Shown here piece after piece: positions 7,982-16,089 of a DNA stretch of 64,000 nt. The DNA is taken from the NCBI GenBank assembly GCA_021827705.1, contig JAKAUQ010000028.1, positions 1 to 64,000 on the forward strand. The letters are read 5' to 3'. Below the pieces are notes generated by a model. It did not search any database. It saw nothing but the letters and a program-made list of their open reading frames with translations, and was not told where the DNA came from. Origin of the DNA: Actinomycetes bacterium. Lineage in GTDB: Bacteria > Actinomycetota > Acidimicrobiia > Acidimicrobiales > RAAP-2. A program made the translations under genes and the position numbers. The stretch's first letter is position 1, and each line of letters begins with the position of its first letter.

Positions 7982-8643
7982 GCAGCCCGGTTCCTGCGCT
8001 GTTGGACTACGAGGCCCTGCGCACGCGACGGTCGGGCGCCCTGATCGTGCACGAGATGCGCACGACGTACGTGGTGCTCGGGAGCCGCCAGGGCGTTGAG
8101 CTCTTGCAGGTGGCGGCGCGCGATGACTTGGAGTTGCGACAGCGGCGGGGGGGTGGAGGCATCGTCATCCTGGATCCGGGGGGTCTCTGGGTGGACTGGT
8201 GGATCCCCTCGACGGACCCGCGGTGGACGCCGGACATTCGCACCGCTGCGCTTCAGGTCGGGCAGTGGTGGCGCGCCGTGCTGGCCGACCGGGTCGCCGG
8301 AGCCGTGTCGGTGCACGTCGGCCCGGTCACGGGGGCCGTGGAGCACCGTGTGGTGTGCTTTGCCGGGCGCGGCCCGGGCGAGATCCTCGTTGAGGATCAC
8401 AAGGCGGTTGGTCTCATGCAGTGGCGCGTCCGAGAAGGGGCGCTGATCTCGACCCAGATTCCATCGCAGTCGGCGGCCCGCGTTCTTGACTGGCTGGCCG
8501 ACCCACCGCCCGGCCTCGCGGCCCATCTGCACCACCACACCGTCGCCTCCCTGGGCCTTGGTGACCGAGACGCCGTCGTGAGAGCGCTGACGGTACAGGG
8601 CGGCCCGTGGACGGTTGTCACCGTCGACCACCCCGAGATCTAG
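7978..8643 (+). CDS. lipoate-protein ligase A-like protein
   Basis: About 221 residues from GTG 7978, which overlaps the HNH stop (GTGA). RRGGGGIVILDPGGLWVDW matches the lipoyl-binding RRxGGG motif of LplA/LipB/BirA-fold enzymes, and HKAVGLMQWRVREGAL matches the KxxGxAQxR region containing the lipoyl-AMP-contacting Lys. The small C-terminal accessory domain of E. coli LplA is missing. It may attach lipoate or octanoate to acyl carrier domains, or be a divergent acyltransferase relative. No lipoylated substrate gene is nearby. Confidence 0.6.
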   Translation: MSSPVPALLDYEALRTRRSGALIVHEMRTTYVVLGSRQGVELLQVAARDDLELRQRRGGGGIVILDPGGLWVDWWIPSTDPRWTPDIRTAALQVGQWWRAVLADRVAGAVSVHVGPVTGAVEHRVVCFAGRGPGEILVEDHKAVGLMQWRVREGALISTQIPSQSAARVLDWLADPPPGLAAHLHHHTVASLGLGDRDAVVRALTVQGGPWTVVTVDHPEI

Positions 8644-8719
8644 CCCCATCGGCCCGCAGCGCCCGGAGTCCTTTTCCACGGATCAGGCACGTCCCGACGC
8701 GTCCCGGTGACCCCGAGCC

Positions 8720-8750
8720 TTGAGGGCCCTGACCGCGTTCTTTGAGGGCC
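8720..8750. repeat. direct repeat TTGAGGGCC upstream of mraZ
   Basis: TTGAGGGCC occurs at 8720-8728 and 8742-8750. The copies start 22 bases apart, about two helical turns, just upstream of the likely mraZ -35 box. This spacing suits an activator or repressor dimer, but no known regulator is implied. Confidence 0.4.
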
Positions 8751-8757
8751 ATTTTGA

Positions 8758-8787
8758 GTGACGAAGTGGTGACTTGTGGTGTACAGT
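8758..8787 (+). promoter_or_regulatory. candidate mraZ/dcw promoter
   Basis: A -35-like GTGACG (8758-8763) and a -10 TACAGT (8782-8787) are 18 bases apart. The MraZ boxes lie on top of it, as expected for autorepression. Confidence 0.45.
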
Positions 8788-8800
8788 GGCGCGAAGTGGT
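8766..8800 (+). promoter_or_regulatory. MraZ operator: four GTGG boxes with 10-base period
   Basis: GTGGT 8766-8770, GTGGT 8776-8780, GTGGC 8786-8790 and GTGGT 8796-8800 repeat exactly every 10 bases. MraZ is known to bind direct repeats with this period just upstream of its own gene. The boxes cover the -10 region and end 28 bases before the mraZ start codon, so binding would block transcription. Confidence 0.8.
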
Positions 8801-8828
8801 GAGGAATGGATGACGAAGGAGGTGGTGC

Positions 8829-9245
8829 GTGCTGGATTTCGTCGGTAGCTTCCAGCACGCACTTGACGCCAAGGGTCGTTTGATCCTTCCGGTCCGCTTC
8901 CGTCCCGCCTTCGAGCACGGAGGTCACGTCAGCCCCCACCTCGATGGATGCGCGGCACTGTGGACGCCTAGCGAGTTCACCCGCCAGGCCGACGAGCGCC
9001 GCGACCAGAGTCGGCACGGAGGTGGCGCCGAACGCCAGCAGGCTCGGTACTGGGCGGCTCACTCGGCCGACGTGGAGATCGATCGGCAAGGACGTCTGGC
9101 GCTTCCCGCGTCGATACGGGACTACGCCGAGCTCGAGGGCGAGATCTTGGTTATCGGGGCCATCGACCACGTGGAACTGTGGTCGCTGGCCCGGTATGGC
9201 ACCATCGTCGAGCCGGCAGCTGCTGCGTTCCGGGAGCCCCGATGA
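8829..9245 (+). CDS. mraZ: transcriptional regulator MraZ
   Basis: A 138-residue protein with two SpoVT-AbrB/MraZ repeats. Repeat 1 contains HALDAKGRLILPVRFR at about residues 10-25; repeat 2 contains VEIDRQGRLALPASIRDYA at about 81-99. Both carry the family D-x-(K/Q)-GR-(L)-x-(L)-P core. MraZ forms rings that bind direct repeats and control the division cluster. The GTG start follows GAAGGAGG (8815-8822). It overlaps rsmH by ATGA. The operator upstream (8766-8800) supports autoregulation. Confidence 0.93.
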   Translation: MLDFVGSFQHALDAKGRLILPVRFRPAFEHGGHVSPHLDGCAALWTPSEFTRQADERRDQSRHGGGAERQQARYWAAHSADVEIDRQGRLALPASIRDYAELEGEILVIGAIDHVELWSLARYGTIVEPAAAAFREPR

Positions 9246-10255
9246 TGGCGGCAGAGCGTCAGGGGCGTCGCGAGCGGGGACTGGCGCGAGTGGTCCCCGG
9301 GGAGAGCACGCCGCGCCTGGGCGCTGACAACTACCACGTGCCAGTTCTGGTCGAAGAGGTGTCCGACCTGATCGCTGACGGGCCCGACGTCGTCGTGGAC
9401 GCCACACTCGGAGGCGGCGGACATGCCGCAGCGGTGTTGACGTCGCACCCGCGCAGTCGCGTCCTCGGCGTCGACCGTGACCCCGAAGCCCGCGCGGAGG
9501 CTGGCCGACGCCTCGCGCTATTCGGCGATCGCGCTCGCGTGGTAGCCGGACGCTTTGGTGAGCTCAGCGCGATCCTTGAGCGGGAGTCGGCCTACCTGGC
9601 GGACTCGGCGATCGGCGCGGTCCTGTTCGATCTCGGCGTCTCGTCGCACCAGCTCGACGCCCCCGACCGGGGATTCTCGCTGCGGGTTGATGCTCCCCTC
9701 GACATGCGTATGGATCCCACGCAGGGTGCGACCGCCGCGGAGTTTCTCGAGAGCGTCGATGAGGACACCCTGGTCCTCCTGCTGCGGGAGAACGGCGAGA
9801 CACGCTTTGCCCGGGTGCTGGCGCGGGCGATAATGCGCTCCCAGCCGCGCACGACGAGGGATCTGGTCGCCGTGGTGGATCGCGCGGTCCCCCCCGGCGC
9901 CCGGCGCCGGGGCCCCAGCGCGGTTCGCGTCTTCCAAGCCCTGCGACGTGCGGTCAACGAGGAGGGTGCCGAGCTCATGGACGGGCTTCGTCAGGCGCTC
10001 ACCGCGCTGCGCGTCGACGGTGCCCTGATCGTCATCTCCTATCACTCCGGCGAGGACCGCGTGGTCAAGGACTTCATCCGCGACGGTGTGACCGGGGGCT
10101 GCACCTGTCCGCCAGCGCTGCCGTGTGTCTGCGGTGCGGTCCCCACACTTCGAGTTCGCAGCCTGCGCGCCATCACGGCGGGGCCGGCGGAGATGGCCGC
10201 CAACCCGCGCGCGCGGTCCGCACGCCTACGCGTTGGGTGGAAGGTCGCGGCGTGA
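9242..10255 (+). CDS. rsmH: 16S rRNA (cytosine-1402-N4)-methyltransferase RsmH
   Basis: About 337 residues from ATG 9242, which overlaps the mraZ stop. Family motifs are H-VPVLVEEV near the N-terminus, VDATLGGGGHA (SAM-binding loop), VLGVDRDP, LFDLGVSSHQLD, RGFSLRVDAPLDMRMD, and C-terminal VISYHSGEDRVVKDF. It methylates C1402 in the decoding centre of 16S rRNA. Two CxC pairs, in CTCPPALPCVCG near residue 290, are typical of actinobacterial members. The order mraZ-rsmH-ftsL-ftsI is the standard dcw start. Confidence 0.94.
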   Translation: MMAAERQGRRERGLARVVPGESTPRLGADNYHVPVLVEEVSDLIADGPDVVVDATLGGGGHAAAVLTSHPRSRVLGVDRDPEARAEAGRRLALFGDRARVVAGRFGELSAILERESAYLADSAIGAVLFDLGVSSHQLDAPDRGFSLRVDAPLDMRMDPTQGATAAEFLESVDEDTLVLLLRENGETRFARVLARAIMRSQPRTTRDLVAVVDRAVPPGARRRGPSAVRVFQALRRAVNEEGAELMDGLRQALTALRVDGALIVISYHSGEDRVVKDFIRDGVTGGCTCPPALPCVCGAVPTLRVRSLRAITAGPAEMAANPRARSARLRVGWKVAA

Positions 10256-10680
10256 GCGTCGTCACCTTCCCCCGGCGCGTCGATCGCGTGGTGCGCGACG
10301 ACGTCACCCGTCCCCAGACCCGATCCGCGCCCACGCGCGTGCGAGCACATCGTCGGGCGGTCTCACCGGCACGCCGCTCGGCGATCGTCGTGCTGGCGGC
10401 GCTGGCCGTGTCGGTGGCTGGCAGCATGCTGGCCGCCAATCGGCAGGTGCAGCTGCAGCAGTTGCAGAATGAACTGACCACGGCCCAGTCGCGCTACGCG
10501 CAGGCGGTGAGCTCGGTGTCGAGCCTCTCCACGCCCGGCGTCGTCGCCACCGAGGCCCGCGGGTTGCACCTCGTGGATCCCACGACCATCACGCAGGTTC
10601 CTGCCGTGTCCCTGGCCACACCCCTGGCGCCGCCACACTTCACCACGCCGGTCTCCGTGACGTCGAGGACGGCTCGGTGA
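10252..10680 (+). CDS. FtsL-like cell-division membrane protein
   Basis: About 142 residues from GTG 10252 (GTGA overlap with rsmH). A basic cytoplasmic tail of about 40 residues is followed by one membrane segment (about 43-62) and then a short coiled coil rich in Gln and Leu (QVQLQQLQNELTTAQSRYAQ). The C-terminal 60 residues are Pro/Thr-rich. Position between rsmH and ftsI, size and single-pass topology are those of FtsL, which joins FtsQ and FtsB in the divisome. FtsL sequences diverge widely, so the call rests largely on context. Confidence 0.72.
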   Translation: MSVVTFPRRVDRVVRDDVTRPQTRSAPTRVRAHRRAVSPARRSAIVVLAALAVSVAGSMLAANRQVQLQQLQNELTTAQSRYAQAVSSVSSLSTPGVVATEARGLHLVDPTTITQVPAVSLATPLAPPHFTTPVSVTSRTAR

Positions 10681-12497
10681 GCTCGACGACCACGCGGCGC
10701 GAGCGGCCCGTGGTGCGTCGGACCAGGATGTCCACCAGGAATCGTCTCCAGGTGATCCGTCTGGTACTCGCCTCGGCGCTCGGGCTGCTCTCGCTGCGCC
10801 TGGTACAGATCCAGATCCTCGAGCACCAGCGCTACGCGGCGCTCTCGATCAGCCAGGTCCGCCAGACCATCGTCACGCCGGCCCTGCGCGGCGGGATCTA
10901 TGACCGCTACGGGCAGACGCTAGCTGTCTCCCGTCCGACTTCGGTCGTCATCGCCGACGACTTCCAGATCTCGGACCCCCAGGTGGAGTCCCGGGCGCTC
11001 AGTCCCCTGGTGCACGTGCGCGTGGCCACGCTGGAGCGCCTGCTCAGCCGCCACAGCGGCTACGTCGTCGTGACCCGAACCCTCGACGTCCTGACTGGTC
11101 GGCGCGTCGCGGCGCTCAACTTCCCGGGGATCGTCGTGCAGCGCTCGGCGGTGCGCACGTATCCCAACGGCACTCTGGCGACCTCGCTGCTCGGCGGCAT
11201 CAACGCTGCGGGCCAGGGATCTGCCGGCCTCGAGTACCAGTACCAGCGCTTGCTTGCGGGCCAAGACGGCCTCTCGCGGGCGTACGTGGCGGCCTCGGGA
11301 GTGAACCTGCCCAGCACCTACACCCGGGTCCTCAAGCGAGCCGTGCCGGGCACCGGTCTGGAGCTGACCATCGATTCGGCCCTCCAGTTCGTGTCCGAGC
11401 GCGCCTTGGCCGATGCCCTGCACTCGACGGACGCGATTGCTGGGACGGCACTCGTGATGGACGTCAAGACGGGACAGATCCTGGCCAATGCCTCGCTGGT
11501 CAACACCAGGGCCCGGGCCGGGATCCTGGGCCCGATACCTAGCTGGGGCGCCAACGTCGGCGTCCCCGGGATCGACCAGAGCGTCAACGACCTGGCCTTC
11601 AGCTACGCCTACGAGCCCGGTTCGGTGTTCAAGGCGGTGACCTTCTCGGCGGCCCTGCAGGCCGGCATTATCACGCCCTCGACCCACTTCACCATCCCCA
11701 ACTCGATCGTGGTGGGCGGCCGCGTCTTCCACGATGCCGAGAACCACCCAACCGAGCGGTTGAGCGCCACGCAGATCCTGGCGTACTCGTCCAACATCGG
11801 GACCTACGAGATCACGAACCGCCTGGGAGAGTCTGGCCTGCTCGCCCAGGTCGAGCGTCTCGGATTCGGGCAGATGACCGACCTCCAGTTTCCCGGCGAG
11901 ACCGCCGGGCTTCTGGTCAACTCGAGCACCTGGTATCCCAGCGACATGGCGGCCATGCCCATCGGTCAGGTGGACGCCGTCCCGCCGATCGAGGTACTGG
12001 ACGCCTACAACGCGATTGCCAACGGCGGCGTCTTCGTCCAGCCCCAGCTGGTACGCGGCTTGGTGGGCGCCAACGGCGCGGTGACCGCAGCCCCGCGCAG
12101 CGCCAGTCGCGAGGTCATGACGCCGACCACCGCCCACACCCTGACCCACATGCTCCAACAGGTGGTCCTCGCCGGGACCGGCACCAACGCGATCATCCCG
12201 GGCTACAGCGTGGCCGGCAAGACCGGAACCGCCACGATCCCGTACCCTGGCCGGGCCCAGCTGCTCAACGCAGACTTCAACGCCACCTTCGTGGGATTCG
12301 CCCCCGCCACGCACCCGGTACTGTCGATGATCGTGGTTCTCGAGCGACCCGTCACCACCGTGTACGGGGGGACCGCCGCTGCACCGGTCTTCAAGCAGGT
12401 GATGTCCTACGCCCTGCACCACTATGGAGTTCCCGCCGACGGCGTCGTCGTCAAGCCGTTGACGGGCAAGGTCGCTATCTCTTCGGACGTGACGTGA
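10677..12497 (+). CDS. ftsI: division-specific peptidoglycan transpeptidase FtsI (PBP3 class)
   Basis: 606 residues from GTG 10677. One N-terminal membrane segment (about residues 25-45) is followed by the pedestal domain with RGGIYDRYGQTLA. The transpeptidase domain has the catalytic SxxK in PGSVFKAV (near residue 317), SSN (near 371) and KTGT in AGKTGTATIP (near 515). Class B PBPs cross-link septal peptidoglycan together with FtsW, encoded downstream. No PASTA repeats are present at the C-terminus. It overlaps ftsL-like by GTGA and murE by TGATG. Confidence 0.93.
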   Translation: MSSTTTRRERPVVRRTRMSTRNRLQVIRLVLASALGLLSLRLVQIQILEHQRYAALSISQVRQTIVTPALRGGIYDRYGQTLAVSRPTSVVIADDFQISDPQVESRALSPLVHVRVATLERLLSRHSGYVVVTRTLDVLTGRRVAALNFPGIVVQRSAVRTYPNGTLATSLLGGINAAGQGSAGLEYQYQRLLAGQDGLSRAYVAASGVNLPSTYTRVLKRAVPGTGLELTIDSALQFVSERALADALHSTDAIAGTALVMDVKTGQILANASLVNTRARAGILGPIPSWGANVGVPGIDQSVNDLAFSYAYEPGSVFKAVTFSAALQAGIITPSTHFTIPNSIVVGGRVFHDAENHPTERLSATQILAYSSNIGTYEITNRLGESGLLAQVERLGFGQMTDLQFPGETAGLLVNSSTWYPSDMAAMPIGQVDAVPPIEVLDAYNAIANGGVFVQPQLVRGLVGANGAVTAAPRSASREVMTPTTAHTLTHMLQQVVLAGTGTNAIIPGYSVAGKTGTATIPYPGRAQLLNADFNATFVGFAPATHPVLSMIVVLERPVTTVYGGTAAAPVFKQVMSYALHHYGVPADGVVVKPLTGKVAISSDVT

Positions 12498-13891
12498 TGC
12501 AGCTGGGCGACCTTCTCGACGACGCCACGCTGGACGTGGCCACGGCGAGCGTCGAGATCGAGCACGTGGAACTGGACTCGCGCCGCTGCGTGCCGGGAAC
12601 TCTGTTCCTGGCGTTGCCGGGCCACACGACCGATGGGGCGCGCTTCGCGGTCGAAGCCCGCGATCGTGGTGCCGTGGCCGTTCTGGCTGACCACCATCTC
12701 GATGTTGGCATTCCGGTGGTCGTCGTGCCGACCAGTCAGCTGCGGGCGCTGGCCAGTCACGCCAGCGCGGCCATCGTCGGCCATCCCGAGCTCGAGATCG
12801 AGCTGGTCGCGGTCACGGGAACCAATGGCAAGACGACGATCGTCACCGTGCTCGAACAGATGGCCCGGCAGCTGGGCTGGAACGGGGCGAGCATCGGCAC
12901 GCTGACGGGCGAGCGCACGACACCGGCGGCCCCGGACCTGTTTCGTCGGCTCCGCGGCCTGGTCGACGGGTTCGATCCGGCTCGGCGTCGCCTGGTCGCC
13001 CTGGAGGTCTCGAGTCACGCCCTCGACCAGGGGCGCGTGGACGGCTTACGATTCGCGGCCAGCATCTTCACCAACCTGGGCCACGATCACCTGGACTACC
13101 ACCACACCATGGAGGAGTACTTCCAGGCCAAGGCGCGACTCTTTACGCCCGAGCTCTCGCGCCTGGGCGTGATCTGGACTGGCGACGCCTTTGGCGCACG
13201 CCTAGCCGAGCTGACGGCCATTGGCTGCATCCCCGTCTCGCGTGACGATGCGTCGAGCGTGACCCTGTCGATGGTGGGGGCGACGTTCTTCTGGCGCGGC
13301 CACCTGGTGCGGTCCCCCCTGGTGGGGGCGTTCAACGTCGACAACGCGCTGCTGGCCCTGACGACCTTGGCGTCGCTGGGGGCCCCCGAAGATGAGGTGG
13401 TCGACGCCCTCAGCGGGGTCCAGCCCGTCTCGGGTCGATTCGACGTCGTCCACGAGGGGGACTTCACCGTGGTCGTCGACTTCGCCCACACGCCCGAGGG
13501 CCTCGCGCGGATTCTGGGCGACGTGCGAGAGCTGCGCCCCACAGCGGCCCTGACCGTGGTCTTTGGGTGTGGGGGAGACCGCGACGTGCTGAAGAGGCCG
13601 GAGATGGGATCTGTCGCGGGGCGCTTCGCCGACCGTGTCGTCGTGACATCGGACAATCCCCGCTCCGAAGATCCCGAGTCCATCATCGACGCTGTCGTGA
13701 GCGGGCTCGATGCGGGCCGCGACTACCACCGGGAGGCCGATCGACGCGAGGCCATCGCCTGGGCCCTCAAGTCTGCCCAGCCGGGCGACGTGGTCGTGAT
13801 CGCCGGCAAGGGCCACGAGACGACTCAGACGCTCGCGGATCGTGTCATTCCCTTTGACGACCGTGATGTGGTGCAGGAGATCCTGGGATGA
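12494..13891 (+). CDS. murE: UDP-MurNAc-tripeptide synthetase MurE
   Basis: 465 residues. GTG 12494 is directly followed by ATG 12497, and either could be used. The ATP-binding motif VTGTNGKTT sits near residue 110, EVSSHAL and NLGHDHLDYH follow, and SDNPRSEDP near residue 393 contains the DNPR motif specific for meso-diaminopimelate. This implies mesoDAP in the wall. The next gene is mraY rather than murF, which normally stands here. Confidence 0.93.
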   Translation: MMQLGDLLDDATLDVATASVEIEHVELDSRRCVPGTLFLALPGHTTDGARFAVEARDRGAVAVLADHHLDVGIPVVVVPTSQLRALASHASAAIVGHPELEIELVAVTGTNGKTTIVTVLEQMARQLGWNGASIGTLTGERTTPAAPDLFRRLRGLVDGFDPARRRLVALEVSSHALDQGRVDGLRFAASIFTNLGHDHLDYHHTMEEYFQAKARLFTPELSRLGVIWTGDAFGARLAELTAIGCIPVSRDDASSVTLSMVGATFFWRGHLVRSPLVGAFNVDNALLALTTLASLGAPEDEVVDALSGVQPVSGRFDVVHEGDFTVVVDFAHTPEGLARILGDVRELRPTAALTVVFGCGGDRDVLKRPEMGSVAGRFADRVVVTSDNPRSEDPESIIDAVVSGLDAGRDYHREADRREAIAWALKSAQPGDVVVIAGKGHETTQTLADRVIPFDDRDVVQEILG

Positions 13892-13898
13892 GTTCGCC

Positions 13899-14933
13899 GT
13901 GCTGAGCCTCATGGAGTCCGGAAGCGTCGGCTTCGTGGTGGCGGTCTTGCTCACCCCGTGGTGGATCCGCTTCGTGCGGGCGCGCTCGCTGGGCCAGCAC
14001 ATTCGTGAGGATGGACCCGCCACGCACCTGGCCAAGGCCGGCACGCCCACCATGGGCGGCGTCGTCATCGTGTTCGCCACCGTGGCGGGCTACGTGATGG
14101 GTCACGTGGCCACGTCGATCTCCTTCACCCGTGCCGGTGTGCTGGCGGTAAGCGTCACGGTCGTGTCGGGACTCCTAGGATTCGCCGACGACTACATCGG
14201 CATCCGCAACGCCCGCAACCTGGGGTTGAACAAGCGCGGCAAGTTCGTTGGCCAGGTGGCGATCGCGGGCATCTTTGCCCTGCTCGCCCTCACCTGGGTG
14301 CACACGTCAACGATGCTTTCCTTCACCCGGCTGAGCCTTCCGGGATGGGACCTCACGTCGGCGGGCTGGTTCCTCCTGGCCGTCTTCGTGATCGTCGCCA
14401 CCTCCAATGCCGTCAACCTGACCGACGGGCTCGACGGCCTGGCCGGCGGTGCGGCGACCTTCGACTTCGCGGTCCTGTCGGTGATCGGCTACTGGCAGTT
14501 CCGTCACTTCTCGATCTACCACCTGCACAGCGCGCTGGACTTGGGGCTGGTGGCTGTCGGGCTCGTCGGCGCCTGTCTCGGATTCCTGTGGTGGAACGCT
14601 GCGCCGGCCCGGATCATCATGGGCGACACGGGCTCCTTGGCCATCGGAACGGCGCTCGGCGCTCTGTGCCTGCTCATGAACCTCGACCTGCTCCTGGTGG
14701 TGCTCGGCGGGCTGTTCGTGGCCGAGACGCTGTCGGTGATCCTCCAGGTCCTGAGCTTCCGATTCTTCCACCGGCGGGTGTTTCGCATGGCTCCCTTCCA
14801 CCACCACTTCGAGCTCAAGGGCTGGCCGGAGACCACCGTGATCATCCGCCTGTGGATCCTGTCGGCACTCTTGGCGGCCCTAGCGCTAGGCATCTTCTAC
14901 GGGGACTTCTTGAAGATCGGCAAGGTGGTGTGA
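13899..14933 (+). CDS. mraY: phospho-MurNAc-pentapeptide transferase MraY
   Basis: About 344 residues from GTG 13899 (alternative ATG 13911); earlier frame positions overlap murE. There are about ten membrane segments. Family motifs are IREDGPATHLAKAGTPTMGG, FADDYIGIRN (catalytic Asp pair), NAVNLTDGLDGLAGG, GDTGSLAIG and MAPFHHHFELKGW near the C-terminus. It makes lipid I by moving phospho-MurNAc-pentapeptide to undecaprenyl phosphate. It starts seven bases after murE and ends in TGATG with ftsW, so neither murF nor murD lies on either side. Confidence 0.94.
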   Translation: MLSLMESGSVGFVVAVLLTPWWIRFVRARSLGQHIREDGPATHLAKAGTPTMGGVVIVFATVAGYVMGHVATSISFTRAGVLAVSVTVVSGLLGFADDYIGIRNARNLGLNKRGKFVGQVAIAGIFALLALTWVHTSTMLSFTRLSLPGWDLTSAGWFLLAVFVIVATSNAVNLTDGLDGLAGGAATFDFAVLSVIGYWQFRHFSIYHLHSALDLGLVAVGLVGACLGFLWWNAAPARIIMGDTGSLAIGTALGALCLLMNLDLLLVVLGGLFVAETLSVILQVLSFRFFHRRVFRMAPFHHHFELKGWPETTVIIRLWILSALLAALALGIFYGDFLKIGKVV

Positions 14934-16084
14934 TGGCGAATGTCTCGGTGGCCCGCCGCGAGCCCCTCTTCCACCCGTGGCCCGCGGGCGAGTCGGCTTC
15001 GCGTTCCCTGCTGCTCGTTACCGGGATCATGGTGGTCTTTGGCACGCTTATGGTTGCCTCGGCCAGCGAGGGGCAGGCTTCCCTGTCAGGGGGCAGCCCG
15101 TGGACGATCTCCGTCCACGACGTGGCCTACGTAGCCGTGGGCATCGTGGCGCTGGTGATCGGGGCGCGTATCTCGCTCGACGTGGTGATCCGGCTCGCCC
15201 CTTCAATCATGACGGTGACGCTGGTGCTCCTCGCGGCCGTCAAGGTCGCCGGCGTGAGCGTCAACGGCGGCAAGCGTTGGCTCAACCTCCACGTTTTGTA
15301 CCTCCAGCCCTCGGAGATCTTCAAGCTGGCCACGATCCTCTTCATCGCGTGGCTGGCGAGTACCCGGCCCGAGGTGATCGCGCTGCCCACGATGCTGGCA
15401 CGCGCGATGGTGCCGGTCGTCTTGGGCATCGGACTGATCGTGCTGGAGCCGGACCTGGGCACGGCCTTCGTGGTGGTGGCGATCGCGCTGGTGCTGCTGG
15501 CTGTGGCCGGCCTGGCCTGGCGCTACCTGCTGCGCATCGCCGGCGTCGGCGTGCTGGGTTTCCTCCTGATGCTGATCGTCAAGCCCTACGCGTTTCAGCG
15601 AATGTTCTCGTTCCTGCACTCGAGCCAGAACCTTCAAGGAGCCGGGTACCAGCTCTTGCAGTCCAAGATCGGGCTCGGCGCCGGAGGCCTGACCGGACTG
15701 GGGTTCGGACACAGTCGTGAGAAGTGGGGTCTGTTGCCCAATCCCCACACAGACTTCATTTTCGCGATCTTGGGCGAGGAGCTCGGTCTCATCGGGACAC
15801 TCGTCGTGATCGTGCTCTTCGTGTGGTTCCTGATGAGCGCCGTCCGCATCGCGCAGCGAGCGAGCTCGCCGGCCTATCACCTGTTGGCGGTGGGCATCGG
15901 CGTGTGGATCGTCCTGGAAGCGGTGATCAACATCGCTTCGGTGGTCGGGCTGTGGGCGGTGACCGGCGTCCCGCTGCCGTTCTTCTCGTACGGGGGAACG
16001 GCTCTCATCACCGAGCTGGCCGCCGTGGGCCTGCTGTACAACGTGGGTCACGACAATGGCCGACGCTCCCTAGGTACCCTCTGA
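14933..16084 (+). CDS. ftsW: septal peptidoglycan glycosyltransferase FtsW
   Basis: About 383 residues from ATG 14933; the frame is open far upstream, but that stretch is mraY. Ten or so membrane segments. SEDS-family features are NGGKRWLNL, LQPSEIFKL, LEPDLGTA, NPHTDFIFAILGEELG and PLPFFSYGGTALI. FtsW polymerises lipid II at the septum with FtsI as partner. It follows mraY (TGATG) and precedes murG by five bases. Confidence 0.93.
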   Translation: MANVSVARREPLFHPWPAGESASRSLLLVTGIMVVFGTLMVASASEGQASLSGGSPWTISVHDVAYVAVGIVALVIGARISLDVVIRLAPSIMTVTLVLLAAVKVAGVSVNGGKRWLNLHVLYLQPSEIFKLATILFIAWLASTRPEVIALPTMLARAMVPVVLGIGLIVLEPDLGTAFVVVAIALVLLAVAGLAWRYLLRIAGVGVLGFLLMLIVKPYAFQRMFSFLHSSQNLQGAGYQLLQSKIGLGAGGLTGLGFGHSREKWGLLPNPHTDFIFAILGEELGLIGTLVVIVLFVWFLMSAVRIAQRASSPAYHLLAVGIGVWIVLEAVINIASVVGLWAVTGVPLPFFSYGGTALITELAAVGLLYNVGHDNGRRSLGTL

Positions 16085-16089
16085 GAGCC

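Noticed and set aside
10920..12422. 500-residue open frame opposite ftsI
   Set aside because: Antisense to a complete FtsI with all catalytic motifs; no motifs of its own.
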